This document shows positions 27,645 through 36,689 of a stretch of 64,000 nt of DNA, one piece after another. Under the pieces are notes generated by a model. That model saw nothing but the letters and a program-made list of their open reading frames with translations, was not told the origin of the DNA and searched no databases. The stretch is from NIOZ-UU13 sp035528395 (GTDB lineage Bacteria; Planctomycetota; Phycisphaerae; Sedimentisphaerales; Anaerobacaceae). Made by a program: the position numbers and the translations under genes. Position 1 is the first letter of the stretch; each line of letters starts with the position of its first letter. The stretch is from the NCBI GenBank assembly GCA_035528395.1, contig DATKYR010000035.1, positions 1 through 64,000 on the forward strand. Reading direction: 5' to 3'.

Positions 27645-28514
27645 ATGACCATGTCCAAGCTTAAAGGCTTTACGTTAATAGAGCTTTTAGTGGTAATCGC
27701 TATTATCGCGCTGCTGATGGCCATCATTCTGCCGGCATTGAATGCTGTAAAAAAGAAGGCGGCGGCGACCGTGTGCCTGAGCAATACCAAGAACCTTGCC
27801 TTGGGTTGGTACGTGTATATGCAAGATAATGATGGCCGCATCATGAGCTCAGAAGATAATGGCGTGGAACAGAACGGGAATTACGTCGGGTGGATAGGAG
27901 TGCCTCGCAACTCAAATGGTACCCTGCTTAGCAATACTCAAACGAATCCACCCGTGACGGATGAGGACGAGATCCGAGGGATCGAAAGAGGTTTGCTATA
28001 CCCGTATGTCAAAGAGCCGGGCACCTATCATTGTCCCGCCGACAACATCCGCAAGAGCATGTATGATGGGACCAGTGTTTTTGTTTCTTACGGGCTTCCC
28101 ATGTGTTTATATGGTGCTCCGAATCCAAGTAGTTCGGGATACAACTTGCAGATCAAGACATTCGGTGAGATTACTTCGCCATCGACCCGTTACGTGTTTG
28201 TTGAGAGCGCGGAGACGCGGAATTGGAATTCGAGCCACCATTTTGTAATAGGGGCCCCCGAGTATACAGGAACGACCCAATGGGGCTGGTGGGGGCCGAT
28301 GGCGGTTAATCATGGCGACAGCAGTGTTTTGGGCTTTTGTGACGGCCATTCGGAAGTCCGCAAATGGCGTGATCGCTTCACCATAGAGCGTGTGGACAAG
28401 TTGATTCGTGAAGGAGTCACAACGTACGGTATTGAATATCCACCGGAGGGTCAGACACTGGATATAGATTATATGGCCTCAGGCTGGGCCTATCGCTATA
28501 AAGGTGCGGGATAA
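27645..28514 (+). CDS. Type II secretion pseudopilin-like protein with H-X9-DG ending
   Basis: A 289-residue protein that begins with a short basic leader, KLKG, then FTLIELLVVIAIIALLMAII, the class III prepilin cleavage and methylation signal. The prepilin peptidase would cut after the glycine. The C terminus has NHGDSSVLGFCDGH, where a histidine is followed by nine residues and DG: the H-X9-DG motif of the large planctomycete DUF1559-like family. Such proteins are thought to sit in the cell envelope; their role is unknown. The ATG at 27645 (or 27651) with agagga upstream is the true start. The longer open frame upstream runs through the 105-bp inverted repeat and is not credible coding DNA. 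Confidence 0.85.
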   Translation: MTMSKLKGFTLIELLVVIAIIALLMAIILPALNAVKKKAAATVCLSNTKNLALGWYVYMQDNDGRIMSSEDNGVEQNGNYVGWIGVPRNSNGTLLSNTQTNPPVTDEDEIRGIERGLLYPYVKEPGTYHCPADNIRKSMYDGTSVFVSYGLPMCLYGAPNPSSSGYNLQIKTFGEITSPSTRYVFVESAETRNWNSSHHFVIGAPEYTGTTQWGWWGPMAVNHGDSSVLGFCDGHSEVRKWRDRFTIERVDKLIREGVTTYGIEYPPEGQTLDIDYMASGWAYRYKGAG

Positions 28515-28644
28515 GTGGTTTTCGTGGTTTGCCGGCAGGTGTCGCTCCGAAAACTTCAATGTTAACAGAAATGTCAGAGGAGCCCGAACAATGGATCCGC
28601 CAAACCGCAGCATTCCCTAAAAATTTCGTCGCTCGTTACGGCCG

Positions 28645-28896
28645 GTGACACCGGCGGGCGGAACACCTATATCGGATACCGAGGAGCAGGCAATCGTGTC
28701 GTTCTATCCTGTGGGCGCGCGCACCGGTTCGAATATGCTGGCGGGAACGGTCAAAAAACTTTTGAAAGATGACCAAATGTATTACGACCATAAGGGCATA
28801 GAATTTGCCTTTCAAGAAGCGGTGAACTTGGATACAATGGCTGTTGTCCATTTTGCTATATGCCCTGCTAATAAAGAGGGACCGAATTATTGGTAG
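28645..28896 (+). CDS. Unrecognised short frame, possibly a gene fragment
   Basis: An 83-codon frame from a GTG, with no good ribosome-binding site. The translation, containing TVKKLLKDDQMYYDHKG and AVVHFAICPANKEG, looks protein-like but matches no family I know. A related stretch of about 42 bases (roughly three-quarters identical, reading LVREILKDDHVCY) occurs at about 30271-30312 beyond the neighbouring gene. This may therefore be the end of a decayed, formerly longer gene. Low confidence. Confidence 0.25.
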   Translation: MTPAGGTPISDTEEQAIVSFYPVGARTGSNMLAGTVKKLLKDDQMYYDHKGIEFAFQEAVNLDTMAVVHFAICPANKEGPNYW

Positions 28897-29140
28897 GGAC
28901 AGAGAAATTTGAATGTCATAAACAAATAGCCAAGCGGTTAATGGGCTTATAAAACCAAATTATCGAAAAGATTGGGAGCTATAGCAGCACTGCCATAAGA
29001 CGGCGAAAATATGAAAATTACCAACCTGTCCGAAGCAGACCGGTATAGCGATAGATAGTACCGCAACAGCCGGACTTCGCAATACTGGGGCCTGCTGGAG
29101 CCAATAAGAAATTAATTCTGGAAATAAAGAAAGGATAGCC

Positions 29141-30025
29141 ATGAAAGGGATCAATCGAAGGGAATTCTTGAGCGGAGCAATTGCAGTCGGAGCCGGTCTT
29201 GGCAGCGTAGTACTGGCAAAAGATACGGAGGTTAATGCTGCACCAGGAACTGTGAAAGATGATATTTCTATCGCTCAATGGGCCCTGGTTCGTGAAATAC
29301 AAGAGGGAAAGTGGAAGACTCTGGATTTTCCAAAAATTGCGAGGGAGGATTTTGACATCAATGGAATTGAGTTCGTCAGCACTTTGTTTGAGTTGCCGAC
29401 CTACTCCTACCTGCGGGACCTGCGGCGCAATGCCGAGAAGTACGACGTCACGATGGTCCTCATAATGGTGGATGACGAAGGAGAGACGTGCGATCCGAGC
29501 AAGGCCGAACGGATCCAGACCGCCATAAACCACCGTAAGTGGGTGGATATAGCGAAGTATCTTGGCTGCCATTCCATCAGGACCAATTGCCGCGGCCCGA
29601 AGGATGCCCCTAAGGATCAGGCGCTTGAGTGGGCGGCCGACTGCTATAATCGTCTGCTGGAATATGCTGCGCCTGCCGGCATACGTGTGCTGATTGAGAA
29701 CCACGGTGGGCTGTCAAATGACGCCGATTGGATGGTCTCACTATTCAAGAAGCTTGATAATCCGTATTTCGGCTCATACCCCGACTGGAGAAGTCCCGGC
29801 GGAGAATTCGATAACTATGAATATCTGAGGAAGATGCTCCCGTACGCTGGCGGGTTGTCATATAGAAACCAGCCGAAAGAGGAGCAGACAGCCGGGATGA
29901 TTAAGCTCTGCCGGGATTCCGGTTACAGAGGCTGGTATGGTATTGAGTCAAGCGGTCGGGAAGAGATCAAACGCGGTAAAGAGCTGCTTGAGAAGTACCT
30001 CTTCGGGAAAAGATTGAAATCCTGA
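29141..30025 (+). CDS. Tat-exported sugar phosphate isomerase/epimerase-like TIM barrel
   Basis: A 294-residue protein with a twin-arginine leader (INRREFLSGAIAVGAG). The body matches the xylose isomerase-like TIM-barrel family (AP endonuclease 2 superfamily), with FDINGIEFVS, LGCHSIRTNCRG, RVLIENHGGLSND and YGIESSGREE carrying the expected Glu, His and Asp metal ligands. Family members isomerise or epimerise sugars and inositols, and many planctomycete ones are exported. The start is supported by aaagga 6 bases upstream. No close operon partner is seen: fragments of unknown genes lie on both sides. Confidence 0.85.
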   Translation: MKGINRREFLSGAIAVGAGLGSVVLAKDTEVNAAPGTVKDDISIAQWALVREIQEGKWKTLDFPKIAREDFDINGIEFVSTLFELPTYSYLRDLRRNAEKYDVTMVLIMVDDEGETCDPSKAERIQTAINHRKWVDIAKYLGCHSIRTNCRGPKDAPKDQALEWAADCYNRLLEYAAPAGIRVLIENHGGLSNDADWMVSLFKKLDNPYFGSYPDWRSPGGEFDNYEYLRKMLPYAGGLSYRNQPKEEQTAGMIKLCRDSGYRGWYGIESSGREEIKRGKELLEKYLFGKRLKS

Positions 30026-30327
30026 ATCCCTTACCGACTTGAAATGGCGGATAACCTGCCAGGGAATCCACTCGAAAGGCAGGTGCGCACAAACGCACTC
30101 CCATCTGCGCTTAATATAGATGGCAGAGGCATCCCGACTACGTGCGCATAGCGGCGAATAATCGCGAGGTCTGCTCCTCGAATAGCTTTCGCTGAGCTGA
30201 AAAGTTCCTCTCGGCTGCTTCGGCGCTGGCGCGAGGTTCTCTGTTGCTATGGATAACACCGTATGGACTTTCAGGACTGGTCCGAGAAATTTTGAAAGAT
30301 GACCACGTATGTTACAGATGCTTAGCT
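30026..30327. other. Intergenic region with a related fragment
   Basis: About 300 bases. Around 30271-30312 the plus strand reads LVREILKDDHVCY, similar to part of the short frame at 28645-28896. No intact gene is seen. Confidence 0.4.
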
Positions 30328-32460
30328 TTACTGTCTGTGTACATCAATAGAGCACAGTTGCCTGGATGGTAACTGGAATTCGACACGTGTCCTGGGGCCG
30401 GTGACATTGACCTTGTGGTGCAGTAGGATTTGGTGGGACGTCTTCAGGGCCAATGCATACTCTCCTGTTCTTAACAGGTAGAACTCGGCGGCCATGTCAC
30501 GTGGGTGATCTCCAAAGTGATACAGCTTGGCAGACAAATGGTCGGTTCCCGAGGATGTAACTAAAGCTGCAATCTCGCGGGGTGGAGTTAGCCAACGTAC
30601 GGCATTTAAGGGAAAGTAGTCAATGCGTCCAAGGTCGCCGGAAGCACTGGCGTACAGTAATGCCGGATTGGGGCGGGGCAGCGCAGGCCTTGCATAATCA
30701 TTGAGATAGTTAGAGGTAAAGCTAAGGACGCGGTCGGTCCAGCGGACCTCACTGGTATAGCCGGGCCAGTTCATACGCAAGGCCTGGGCATGATGTAATA
30801 GATCTCGGTTTAGAGCACCCATTTGTCCGGAGATTCGGAATCTGGTGTATCCATCGGCCTCGGCCAAAAGCATCTCGTCATATTGAGTGTCCTGGGTCAA
30901 TGATCGATACTTGGCCAGTATCTCTGCCAGGAATCCCATGCGTGCTGCACACCAGCTTAAACTACCGGGTTCAGGATCATCCTTAGGCAGGTTCTGACGA
31001 TAGTTCTTTCGGATCCTGGCCATCGAATGAATTGGTGTCAGGTATTTCTCTTCGCCGGTCATATGGAACGTTAAAAGCAGGGCGCTGGTCAACATGGTCA
31101 TGTTGCCGGGCCAGTCATACAAATGAGCCTGCTTGTCGATCGCAGGGATGTACCACGTCTCATTAGCACCCCCGGCGTGTCCCTCAGGCCAATGGATCGC
31201 CGAGGGGATGATACCGGCCGGTTTACCCCGTTCGGCCCGGGCAGTCACCTCCACCCATGTATCCATCCATGACGAAAATAGACGTGTCAGTTGGGCATCC
31301 CGCGTACGCAGCCAGTAAACTAAGGTAGGTTGTACCACCCCCGGATGCCATACCGTGTCACAAGCTCGTTGAGGATCGGGATGGACGCGATGGACATTAA
31401 AATAGGTTCCCTTAAATTGTAGTGTTCCTCGCTGATTAACACCCGTCCAGACCTTTTCCATTAGCTCTGCGATACGTAAAGCCCGTTGACCCCAGAGTGG
31501 ATCTTCCGGACGCAGATGGAGCATCGGAGTGATGGTGTCTTTACTGTCTTCAGCCGTATGCTCCACATCGCTCATGTACTCGGTGTATCCTTGTTTCATA
31601 TGAGCTTGACCGAACAGCCCTTGAGAAAACCGTTCCTGGCCCTGGGTGACCTTGGGGTCGGCAAAAGCAATCATGATCGGCGACCACCAACGCCACATTT
31701 CGCAGTCGTCTCCCCAGCCTCCTCCGAATTCGCCGTTTTCCAGTTGTTGATTATCGATCCACCAGTGAATGATATGCGCCAGCTTTTCCAGGCCCTCCCG
31801 TTGTAGATTGGCCCATTCAGGGGCTCGGGGATCCGCTTTAATCTCATACGGCCATTTCATCAAAGGCTCATCGAGATACATACGGATAACGCGGTTTTGG
31901 GGAAAGGCTTCTCGTGCAATACGCAGCAGACGCCGACCTTCCCCGCAGTAGGCCTCGCGTAGTTTTTCTGAGTGCCGTAAATTACCGGATTGGATCACTT
32001 GATGGATGAGTATGCGTCCACGATACATGCACCAGATCGGATAGAGGGGCGATACCTTTGAGATTCGAGGCAGATAGTACCGATCCGGTCGAACCTTGCC
32101 CACAAAGAAACCGCACAAGAATCCATTCTCGGCGGCACGCTTACGAGGCTCCGGGGGACGATAGGTCTTATTGGCCCAATAATCACAGATGGGCAAGAGA
32201 CCGTCCAGATCCTTTTTCAGGGCTGGCTCGATTTCCCGTATCGATGCCACTCGTTTCAGGAGGCGGAATCGAACTTGTTCATCTTCCGCATTGCCTGCTT
32301 GGTTTATGAGTTGCAGGGCATTTAGGTCTTCGGATAGGCATGGCAATGCCTGACAATGCAGATACAATAATAGGACTAATCCCAGGCCCAAGGCTGGACA
32401 GGATGTTCGCCGGATTGATTGAATCGAGTGATAAATACAGCGTAAAATGAGTGTCATCAT
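30328..32460 (-). CDS. Secreted protein of unknown function, alpha/alpha-barrel type
   Basis: A 710-residue protein with an N-terminal hydrophobic signal (GLGLVLLLYLHCQALPC). The middle is rich in tryptophan, aspartate and histidine in patterns seen in alpha/alpha-toroid glycan-active enzymes: HWWIDNQQLENGEFGGGWGD, CEMWRWWSP, then DTVWHPGVVQP and ANETWYIPAIDKQAHLYDWP. The C-terminal quarter looks beta-rich. I cannot name the family; a polysaccharide lyase or unsaturated glycoside hydrolase-like protein is the best guess. An aaaggac ribosome-binding site precedes the ATG. It is transcribed away from the preceding isomerase gene; the CBS-channel gene is next upstream on the same strand, about 120 bases away. 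Confidence 0.65.
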   Translation of the reverse strand: MMTLILRCIYHSIQSIRRTSCPALGLGLVLLLYLHCQALPCLSEDLNALQLINQAGNAEDEQVRFRLLKRVASIREIEPALKKDLDGLLPICDYWANKTYRPPEPRKRAAENGFLCGFFVGKVRPDRYYLPRISKVSPLYPIWCMYRGRILIHQVIQSGNLRHSEKLREAYCGEGRRLLRIAREAFPQNRVIRMYLDEPLMKWPYEIKADPRAPEWANLQREGLEKLAHIIHWWIDNQQLENGEFGGGWGDDCEMWRWWSPIMIAFADPKVTQGQERFSQGLFGQAHMKQGYTEYMSDVEHTAEDSKDTITPMLHLRPEDPLWGQRALRIAELMEKVWTGVNQRGTLQFKGTYFNVHRVHPDPQRACDTVWHPGVVQPTLVYWLRTRDAQLTRLFSSWMDTWVEVTARAERGKPAGIIPSAIHWPEGHAGGANETWYIPAIDKQAHLYDWPGNMTMLTSALLLTFHMTGEEKYLTPIHSMARIRKNYRQNLPKDDPEPGSLSWCAARMGFLAEILAKYRSLTQDTQYDEMLLAEADGYTRFRISGQMGALNRDLLHHAQALRMNWPGYTSEVRWTDRVLSFTSNYLNDYARPALPRPNPALLYASASGDLGRIDYFPLNAVRWLTPPREIAALVTSSGTDHLSAKLYHFGDHPRDMAAEFYLLRTGEYALALKTSHQILLHHKVNVTGPRTRVEFQLPSRQLCSIDVHRQ

Positions 32461-32578
32461 AGTGTTGTTGTCCTTTGGCCAAATTAGGTGGTTACTGATA
32501 TTTATCGTTTGAATCTCATTAAAAAAACCTTCCTTTTCTCAAATCTTGTGCTTCGTGACTGCTGACATTAATTTGGCC

Positions 32579-33799
32579 TCAAATTATAGGCCTCCTCAGC
32601 AAATCCTTCACGGACACAAAGCCGACCCATTGTCCCTGGTCAGTAATGACCAAATGCCGAATACGATTGTCTGCCATAGTGCGATAAATATCATAGACAG
32701 ACGTCTTGACATCCACGGAGACCAAAGGCGTGCTCATAATCTGCTCCACTTTCATAGAAGCCGGACTCTGATTGGCAGATATAACCTTGCGGACAATGTC
32801 GGCTTCGCTGACAATGCCGACCGCTTTGCCCGGTTGGCCCACCAGAACACTGCCAATGGCGTGCTCCTTCATGACCTGAACAGCTTCTGCAACTGAAGCA
32901 CCAGGAGCGACCGTAGGCGGGCCGTCTGTCATAAGGCGTCGAATAGGCTCGGCTGCTGAGCGTCTGAGGTACACGAACCAATATATGGCGGCAACCATGA
33001 AGCCACCTCCAATAATGTTGCCGATGCTAACCGGCAGCAAGTTGTGTAATAAAAACCCGGGTATAGTTAGTTTGGACAGATCGGGAGCCTGGCCGAGCGC
33101 ATTCTGGGCCGCTTCCAGAACCTGCGGGCTTTGCTTGATTAGCAGGCCCGCGGGAATAAAGTACATATTGGCAACAGAGTGCTCAAATCCCAGAGCAACA
33201 AACGCAGTAATTGGGAATATAATGGCTAAGATTTTGTCTGTCACGGACCGCCCACTAAAGCAAAGCCAAACGGCTAAACAGACCAGTATATTGCAGAGAA
33301 TCCTCTTGGAGAACGCTTCCCAGAACGCCAAGTTTACTTTACTGTTTGCTATCATAAGCGCCTTTACTCCCACGGCCGAATCGGCAGAAGTCCATTGTCT
33401 ACTGAGCCAAATTAAAAACACGATGGCCAATGAACCGACAAGATTACCTATGAAGACGATGATCCAATTACGCAGGAGCTGTTCTAACGTAACCTTTCTA
33501 CTGACATAAGCCATTACAATCAGGTTATTTCCGGTGAACAATTCGGCCCCGGCAATGATTACTAATATCAGGCCTAAGCAGAAGACCAGACCGCCGATGA
33601 GTTTTGTCAGCCCAATGCTCAATTGTGAATCGTGAATCACATAGGTATACAGAACCGCTCCAAAGGCGATAAATGATCCGGCCAAGACAGCAAGTGTAAA
33701 CGTTGAGATAACGTCCAGGTTGCCTTTAATGATTCCCGCTTTCTCCACACGCGCAGCCATTTGAGCCGGTGCATAGGCGTCAATTTCGAAGCTTTCCAT
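32579..33799 (-). CDS. Formate/nitrite-type channel fused to a CBS-domain pair
   Basis: A 406-residue protein. Residues 1 to about 285 match the formate/nitrite transporter (FNT) family, with six membrane segments and motifs such as LAGSFIAFGAVLYTYV, AGAELFTGNNLIV and GFEHSVANMYFIPAG. These proteins are pentameric channels for small anions such as formate, nitrite or hydrosulfide. Residues about 288-406 are two CBS domains (LMTDGPPTVAPGASVAEAV and IMSTPLVSVDVKTSVYDIY), which commonly bind adenine nucleotides and regulate the attached protein. The frame is continuous, so channel opening may respond to cellular energy or nucleotide state. No operon partner points to the anion. Confidence 0.85.
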   Translation of the reverse strand: MESFEIDAYAPAQMAARVEKAGIIKGNLDVISTFTLAVLAGSFIAFGAVLYTYVIHDSQLSIGLTKLIGGLVFCLGLILVIIAGAELFTGNNLIVMAYVSRKVTLEQLLRNWIIVFIGNLVGSLAIVFLIWLSRQWTSADSAVGVKALMIANSKVNLAFWEAFSKRILCNILVCLAVWLCFSGRSVTDKILAIIFPITAFVALGFEHSVANMYFIPAGLLIKQSPQVLEAAQNALGQAPDLSKLTIPGFLLHNLLPVSIGNIIGGGFMVAAIYWFVYLRRSAAEPIRRLMTDGPPTVAPGASVAEAVQVMKEHAIGSVLVGQPGKAVGIVSEADIVRKVISANQSPASMKVEQIMSTPLVSVDVKTSVYDIYRTMADNRIRHLVITDQGQWVGFVSVKDLLRRPII

Positions 33800-34166
33800 T
33801 TAAGTCATCCTTTCCTTTTCACTGTCAGTGTAAAACCCGCGGTCTTCGAGCGGGAACGAAAATGCGATCTTTAAATTGAGATTTCCTATTTACGACGCTT
33901 AACAACACTGTTGAACCTATCTATGGATGTCTCGGTCATAGAACCCGCACCTCTTCATTAATAGACTCTTGTTGCAACATAGCCAAGCGGCATTCTATCT
34001 CAATTTACAGCTTCTTGACAACAAAAAATAGTTTGTCCAAGGCCATCCGCGGACTTTTATGCCAGCATTCTACTAAATCTGGTGACTACTTCACGAAACA
34101 ACTTGGATACCAGAAAACCACGGTGGCTATCTACCGCTACAGTCGAGGTGTCGTTATATAAAGGAC

Positions 34167-34196
34167 TTGACAGTATGCATAGTAAATTGCTATATT
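34167..34196 (+). promoter_or_regulatory. Promoter of the truncated tRNA-Arg gene
   Basis: TTGACA at 34167-34172, 18-base spacer, TATATT at 34191-34196. It lies 20 bases before the tRNA-like sequence, the same geometry as the promoter of the intact tRNA-Arg gene at 62219-62248. Confidence 0.6.
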
Positions 34197-34216
34197 GCAA
34201 CGGATTAAACATTGAA

Positions 34217-34259
34217 GCGCCTGTAGCTCAATTGGACAGAGCGTCGGTCTACGGAATCG
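34217..34259 (+). pseudogene. 5' half of a tRNA-Arg(ACG) gene
   Basis: Forty-three bases match the intact tRNA-Arg at 62268-62310 with two differences (a T-to-C in the D loop and a C-to-T in the 3' anticodon stem). The match covers the 5' acceptor strand, D arm and anticodon arm including the ACG anticodon, then stops abruptly. The variable region, T arm and 3' acceptor strand are absent and not found nearby. The promoter in front differs from that of the intact gene, so this was an independent tRNA copy, later truncated by a rearrangement. Confidence 0.75.
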
Positions 34260-34404
34260 TGACTCAGCGTGTAAGAGCTGTATTAGCAAGGATTTACAAT
34301 GCGTTTATAAGCCAAAAATGAATGTTACAAGTGATGAGCAAGTGAATAAGTGAAAAACATATGGATTTAAAAAGTGGTTTAATAGGAGTCTGTCCGAGTA
34401 ATAA

Positions 34405-34433
34405 TTGTACAGCCTTTAATAGAATGGTATAAT
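34405..34433 (+). promoter_or_regulatory. Sigma70-type promoter before a transposase relic
   Basis: TTGTAC at 34405-34410, 17-base spacer and TATAAT at 34428-34433 with TGG in front, as in the promoter at 4290-4318. It is followed 46 bases later by the short frame at 34480. Confidence 0.5.
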
Positions 34434-34479
34434 ACTGGCCGATATTTATAAGAGAAATTCAATTCTTGGAGACTCACGG

Positions 34480-34566
34480 ATGGGTAAGACATATCGGCCA
34501 TGGAATCCTAATCAGCAGGGAACTTCGTGTATTCTATTGAATTCCGTTGAACCGCGCGTAACGTAG
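34480..34566 (+). pseudogene. N-terminal remnant of an IS1182-like transposase
   Basis: A 28-codon frame from an ATG with tggag upstream. It begins MGKTYRPWNPNQQ, which resembles the conserved start of IS1182-family transposases (typically xKTxRPYxPDQ followed by LLPPS). After residue 13 the similarity stops and the frame runs into a stop, so only the head of the gene and its promoter survive. The assignment rests on a short match. Confidence 0.4.
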
Positions 34567-34640
34567 CTATCACCGGCGGGAATGGAGCGCAGCGGAATAC
34601 CCGTCCGCGTGCATGGCATTGTTCTGTGTTGATAATTCTT

Positions 34641-35480
34641 TTATAGTTTCTTGGCGATAACCGCAAATTCCTTGCTTTCAGAGTCGAATGGCGAGCCTGC
34701 AACATTTGAATAAAGCTTCTCAATTGAAAACCTGCACTCCACAAATTCCCTCTCCAGAGCTTCAGGGCTGAAATACTGTAACCAGTTATAGACGGTACGC
34801 GTGCCTGCGGCGTCGATAAGTGTATATTTGTCAAGAATCACCTTTTCTCTCTCGTACTTGAACGTATTCAGAAATCCGTAGTACTTATTCGGCGACCAGA
34901 AACCATTGAGGAGATTGGCTTCGTACAATGCTGTCTCTTCTCGTTGTTCAAATGCCGTCAGCGCATAAACATCGAGAAGAACTGAACCGCCAGGTTCCAT
35001 GATTGTGTGGAACTTGCTCAGCATCTTCTTTCTCTGAGTGGGGCTGAGGGCGCAGAAGTCGCACATAATCATCAGGATGAGATGAAAGCGATTATCTGTT
35101 TCAAACTCTATGTAGTTCTGATTTATATAGTTGATGGACAATCCCTCCCTGGTTGCGACTTCCTGTGCGTACTGAATAGACCTCTTCGAGAAGTCTATCC
35201 CGGTCACATCCGCCTGCTTTTTAGCCAGCCTCGTTGTATACAATCCTGGGCCGCAGCCGAAGTCTGCAATCTTCGTCCCAGCTCCGACGTTGAAATAGGA
35301 GGTTATCCACTCGGCCGATCGGTCGATAAATGCAGCATTTCGCGATGAAAGATCGATTTCCTCGTTTAGGTGGCAAGAGAGCATCTGCTTCGACGTATGC
35401 TCATCCGTCCAGAGGTCACTCGCCGTATAGAACTCAAACGGCTTAGGACGGGTGTTTATTTTTTCAACTTCCTCAAACAT
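34641..35480 (-). CDS. SAM-dependent class I methyltransferase
   Basis: A 279-residue cytoplasmic protein. The SAM-binding motif I is KIADFGCGPGLYT, followed by the acidic motif II VTGIDFSKRSIQYA and a motif IV-like LILMIMCDFCALSP. This is a Rossmann-type methyltransferase of the UbiE/small-molecule kind; the substrate cannot be inferred. The C terminus (ALEREFVECRFSIEKLYSNV) is typical of small-molecule methyltransferases. It stands alone on the minus strand, about 200 bases before the GC-rich cassette and facing away from the relic region. Confidence 0.85.
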   Translation of the reverse strand: MFEEVEKINTRPKPFEFYTASDLWTDEHTSKQMLSCHLNEEIDLSSRNAAFIDRSAEWITSYFNVGAGTKIADFGCGPGLYTTRLAKKQADVTGIDFSKRSIQYAQEVATREGLSINYINQNYIEFETDNRFHLILMIMCDFCALSPTQRKKMLSKFHTIMEPGGSVLLDVYALTAFEQREETALYEANLLNGFWSPNKYYGFLNTFKYEREKVILDKYTLIDAAGTRTVYNWLQYFSPEALEREFVECRFSIEKLYSNVAGSPFDSESKEFAVIAKKL

Positions 35481-35694
35481 ATCATCTCTGATCTCTGATC
35501 TTTTTCTTACACAGAACTACTGATTATATGGTTTCCGTATAAAACTCCTGACCTCTCCGAGCCTCAGTATAACACCCCTTTGCCCAAAGTCCATAAGTAA
35601 TCCCTTGGAAACGACTTACTAATTCCGGGGACACCCTAATCCCCCTGGCGAGGGAAGATACGCACGCTTGGCTTGAGAGAGGCATCCTCCTGGC

Positions 35695-36633
35695 TCAGTG
35701 CATTTGTGTGGGCGGCTTGAGGAATCCCTGATGCCGCAGCCAGGTGGCACACGCCTGCGTCCACGTGGAGCATGGATGGTCGCTCGGGCGGACGCCGAAG
35801 TCATGGGCGGCCGTCGCATAGATGTGCAGCTCCGCCGGGATGCCGGCTTTCTTCAGCGCAAGGTACATCAACACACTGTGCTCCGGCGGGCTGATGATAT
35901 CGTCCCCGCCGTGCGCGAGGAAGATCGGAGGCGTTCCGACCGGGATACGCAGGCCGGGAGCGATATGGTCTTTGTCCTTCGCCTTCAGGTAGCCCGAATA
36001 GACTCCAATGGCGAAATCAGGCCGGCAACTGATTGTGTCCACGTCATCGATGGGCTCGTAGGTTCGCCGGTCGAAGCTCGTCGCCGTCGCAATCGCCAGA
36101 TGGCCGCCTGCCGAGAAACCCACCATGCCGATTTGCTGCGGATGGATGCCCCACTCCTTAGCTTTGCTCCGCACCAGACTGACGGCTCGTTGCGCATCCT
36201 GGAGCGGGCGTCGGGCTGGCTCGCCCTTGGGCTCGTCGGGCCGGCGCGGGACACGGTACTTGAGGATGATGCCGGTGGCGCCAATTGAGTTCAACCAGGC
36301 GGCCACTTCCTCGCCTTCCAGTTGCCAGTAGAGATCCCAGTAGCCGCCCCCGGGGCAGATCAGCACCGCAGTCCCAGTGTCCTTCTCCTTCGCCGGCCGA
36401 TAGATCGTGAGGGTCGGTTTGGTGACGTTGGTCACCAGCCTCGTGGGCTCGGTGACCTCGACCTGCTTGTGGTCCAGCTTCGGCGACATGCGGACCATTT
36501 CCTTGCCGATATTGCCGCTTTCTTCCGGAGCCCTGCCCGGCCAAACCTCGACGACCAGCGGCTTGTCAGCCCCAACCGTCGGCAAAGCCGCGCACATCGA
36601 TATGACCAGAGAAACCATTAATGCGAATCGCAT
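35695..36633 (-). CDS. Secreted alpha/beta-hydrolase (esterase, BD-FAE/acetyl xylan esterase-like)
   Basis: A 312-residue protein with a signal peptide (ALMVSLVISMCAALPTVGA). The alpha/beta-hydrolase fold is shown by the oxyanion-type CPGGGYWDLYWQLEG, the nucleophile elbow GMVGFSAGGHLA, and the late DDIISPPEH (Asp) and TAAHDFGV (His), completing a Ser-Asp-His triad. Relatives remove acetyl or feruloyl groups from plant-type polysaccharides. The ATG at 36633 with AAGGAGG upstream is chosen; the longer open frame upstream overlaps the next gene and is not credible. It is the last gene of the minus-strand GC-rich cassette, 56 bases after the amidohydrolase gene. Confidence 0.85.
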   Translation of the reverse strand: MRFALMVSLVISMCAALPTVGADKPLVVEVWPGRAPEESGNIGKEMVRMSPKLDHKQVEVTEPTRLVTNVTKPTLTIYRPAKEKDTGTAVLICPGGGYWDLYWQLEGEEVAAWLNSIGATGIILKYRVPRRPDEPKGEPARRPLQDAQRAVSLVRSKAKEWGIHPQQIGMVGFSAGGHLAIATATSFDRRTYEPIDDVDTISCRPDFAIGVYSGYLKAKDKDHIAPGLRIPVGTPPIFLAHGGDDIISPPEHSVLMYLALKKAGIPAELHIYATAAHDFGVRPSDHPCSTWTQACATWLRHQGFLKPPTQMH

Positions 36634-36689
36634 GACTGAACAATCCTCCTTTCCTTGCATTGCTCGATCCTTTCGGCGTTCGCCTTGTG

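Larger units (their letters stand above)
33800..34640. other. Intergenic region with tRNA and transposase relics
   Basis: About 840 bases. It holds a promoter and half tRNA-Arg gene (34167-34259), and a second promoter (34405-34433) in front of a 28-codon transposase start (34480-34566). A plus-strand open frame across the tRNA half (34082-34321) is not coding. Nothing else is recognisable. Confidence 0.6.

Noticed and set aside
34217..34259. Integration (att) site at the tRNA
   Set aside because: Integrases usually leave the tRNA 3' end; here the 5' half is kept and no integrase gene or second att copy is present.
34082..34321. 79-codon frame over the half tRNA gene
   Set aside because: It reads through the tRNA sequence; the tRNA match is the better explanation. 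No integrase motif is present in the translation.
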